Assembly (NCBI GenBank): GCA_017411665.1
Contig: JAFQPT010000195.1
Span: forward strand, 1 to 5,706
DNA length: 5,706 nucleotides
Direction of reading: 5' to 3'
Source of the DNA: Oscillospiraceae bacterium
Lineage (GTDB): Bacteria; Bacillota_A; Clostridia; Oscillospirales; Oscillospiraceae
Shown piece by piece: positions 4,969-5,706 of the stretch. A program made the position numbers and the translations under genes. Under the pieces are notes generated by a model, which worked only from the letters and a program-made list of their open reading frames with translations, had not been told where the DNA came from and searched no databases. How positions within the stretch are numbered: position 1 is the first letter of the stretch; the number at the start of each line of letters is the position of its first letter.

Positions 4969-5706
4969 ATGGCAAAAGTACCTTTTTTAGAAATATTACC
5001 CGGGTGCGATGGCATGGGGGAAATGTGCGGAGGATTGCAAAATGCGTTTGTGACCGAGATTATGATTCATGAGGTCAATAACAGCATGGAAATCTCTGCT
5101 TTCTTTCAGCAGGCTCCCGCGGCGGCGGAATTATCTGCAATCGAAGGACGAATTGCAGGCGATTACGGCTTGAGTGATGTTTCCATTAAGGCTTCGTTTC
5201 CCAAAGAATTAGATAAAGAAAAAATTGACGATGCACCGTTGTTCGGTCGTAAAATTAAAGTAAAAAACGTTTCTCCAATGAATACACTGGAGGCTTCTTC
5301 TGAGGAAGTCGTGGTGGTTGGTGAAGTGTTCTCTACCGATAGCCGTGAAATTCCCAGATACAATGCTACTGTATTCTCATTTGAAATGACTGACTTTGCA
5401 GGTTCCATCCGATGCAGCCGCTTTCTCAGCACGGATGAAGAAAAAGAGGTCATGAACAAAATTAAAGTTGGTGACTATATTACAGTTACCGGTACTGTCT
5501 CTTACAATAAATTCGATGATGACAATGTTTTGGAATTTCGTAATATTTGGAAAACCAAACGCACAAAACGAATGGATAATGCCGTTGAAAAGCACATTGA
5601 ACTGCATTTACATACCCGTTTCTCCAATACAGATGCGTTGACAGACCCCAAAGCATTGATTAAACGATGCAAAGAATGGGGGATTCCTGCTGTTGCAGTT
5701 ACTGAC
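4969..5706 (+). CDS. polC: DNA polymerase III PolC-type alpha subunit, N-terminal part (3' truncated by window)
   Basis: 246 codons are open from ATG 4969 to the window edge with no stop. PolC is the replicative DNA polymerase of Firmicutes and relatives, with built-in proofreading exonuclease. Residues about 1-80 resemble the small N-terminal domain that precedes the catalytic parts. A short linker with LFGRKI (91-96) leads to an OB-fold at about 112-195, including VVVVGEVFSTDSREI, FEMTDFAGSI and IKVGDYITVTGTV. The PHP domain then begins: IELHLHTRFSNTDAL at 210-224, with putative metal ligands His213 and His215 and Asp222, and IPAVAVTD at the cut edge, where the family continues with His-Gly. 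The exonuclease, polymerase and zinc regions are outside the window. The PHP domain starts near residue 210, against about 330 in Bacillus/Geobacillus PolC, so the region between the first domain and the OB-fold is short. The gene starts 1 nt after ispG with a good ribosome site, so it probably shares its transcript. Confidence 0.94.
   Translation, partial: MAKVPFLEILPGCDGMGEMCGGLQNAFVTEIMIHEVNNSMEISAFFQQAPAAAELSAIEGRIAGDYGLSDVSIKASFPKELDKEKIDDAPLFGRKIKVKNVSPMNTLEASSEEVVVVGEVFSTDSREIPRYNATVFSFEMTDFAGSIRCSRFLSTDEEKEVMNKIKVGDYITVTGTVSYNKFDDDNVLEFRNIWKTKRTKRMDNAVEKHIELHLHTRFSNTDALTDPKALIKRCKEWGIPAVAVTD

Noticed and set aside
4998..5005. 8-bp palindrome ACCCGGGT near the polC start
   Set aside because: It is short, single-copy as far as I can see, and inside coding sequence; there is no support for a binding site.
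4098..5015. Antisense open frame (about 305 codons) across ispG and the start of polC
   Set aside because: It is the complement of IspG coding sequence with all conserved motifs on the + strand; its composition is shadow-like and no domain is seen.

Overview
The window is a stretch of a chromosomal housekeeping operon, all on the + strand. It most likely comes from a low-to-mid GC Firmicute of class Clostridia. Three things point there: the polymerase at the right edge is a PolC-type DNA polymerase III alpha (typical of Gram-positive Firmicutes and relatives); there are no outer-membrane genes (no bamA, skp or lpx) beside rseP; and the order frr-uppS-cdsA-dxr-rseP-ispG-polC is the clostridial arrangement (in Bacillus subtilis, proS lies between rasP and polC). 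A Ruminococcaceae/Oscillospiraceae-like organism is my guess from general protein character, not something proven here.

Layout: 1-130, the 3' end of frr (ribosome recycling factor). 151-900, uppS (undecaprenyl diphosphate synthase). 897-1715, cdsA (CDP-diacylglycerol synthase, TTG start). 1727-2872, dxr (DXP reductoisomerase). 2872-3912, rseP (site-2 intramembrane protease). 3915-4967, ispG (HMBPP synthase). 4969-5706, the first 246 codons of polC, running off the right edge. Junctions are very tight: gaps of 20, 11, 2 and 1 nt, and overlaps of 4 and 1 nt. No gene-free stretch exceeds 20 nt. I saw no convincing promoter, no canonical intrinsic terminator between genes, and no RNA gene, mobile element, CRISPR array or attachment site.

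Functionally the genes join translation (frr), isoprenoid supply (dxr and ispG, MEP pathway), isoprenoid use for cell-wall carrier lipid (uppS), phospholipid precursor synthesis (cdsA), membrane proteolysis and stress signalling (rseP), and chromosome replication (polC). All catalytic motifs I checked are intact.

I found no undescribed system; the region is ordinary conserved core genome. The points most worth a second look are modest: a PolC N-terminus about 120 residues shorter before the PHP domain than in Bacillus; a uppS start with no Shine-Dalgarno and a small hairpin in its place; and a terminator-like hairpin inside ispG.
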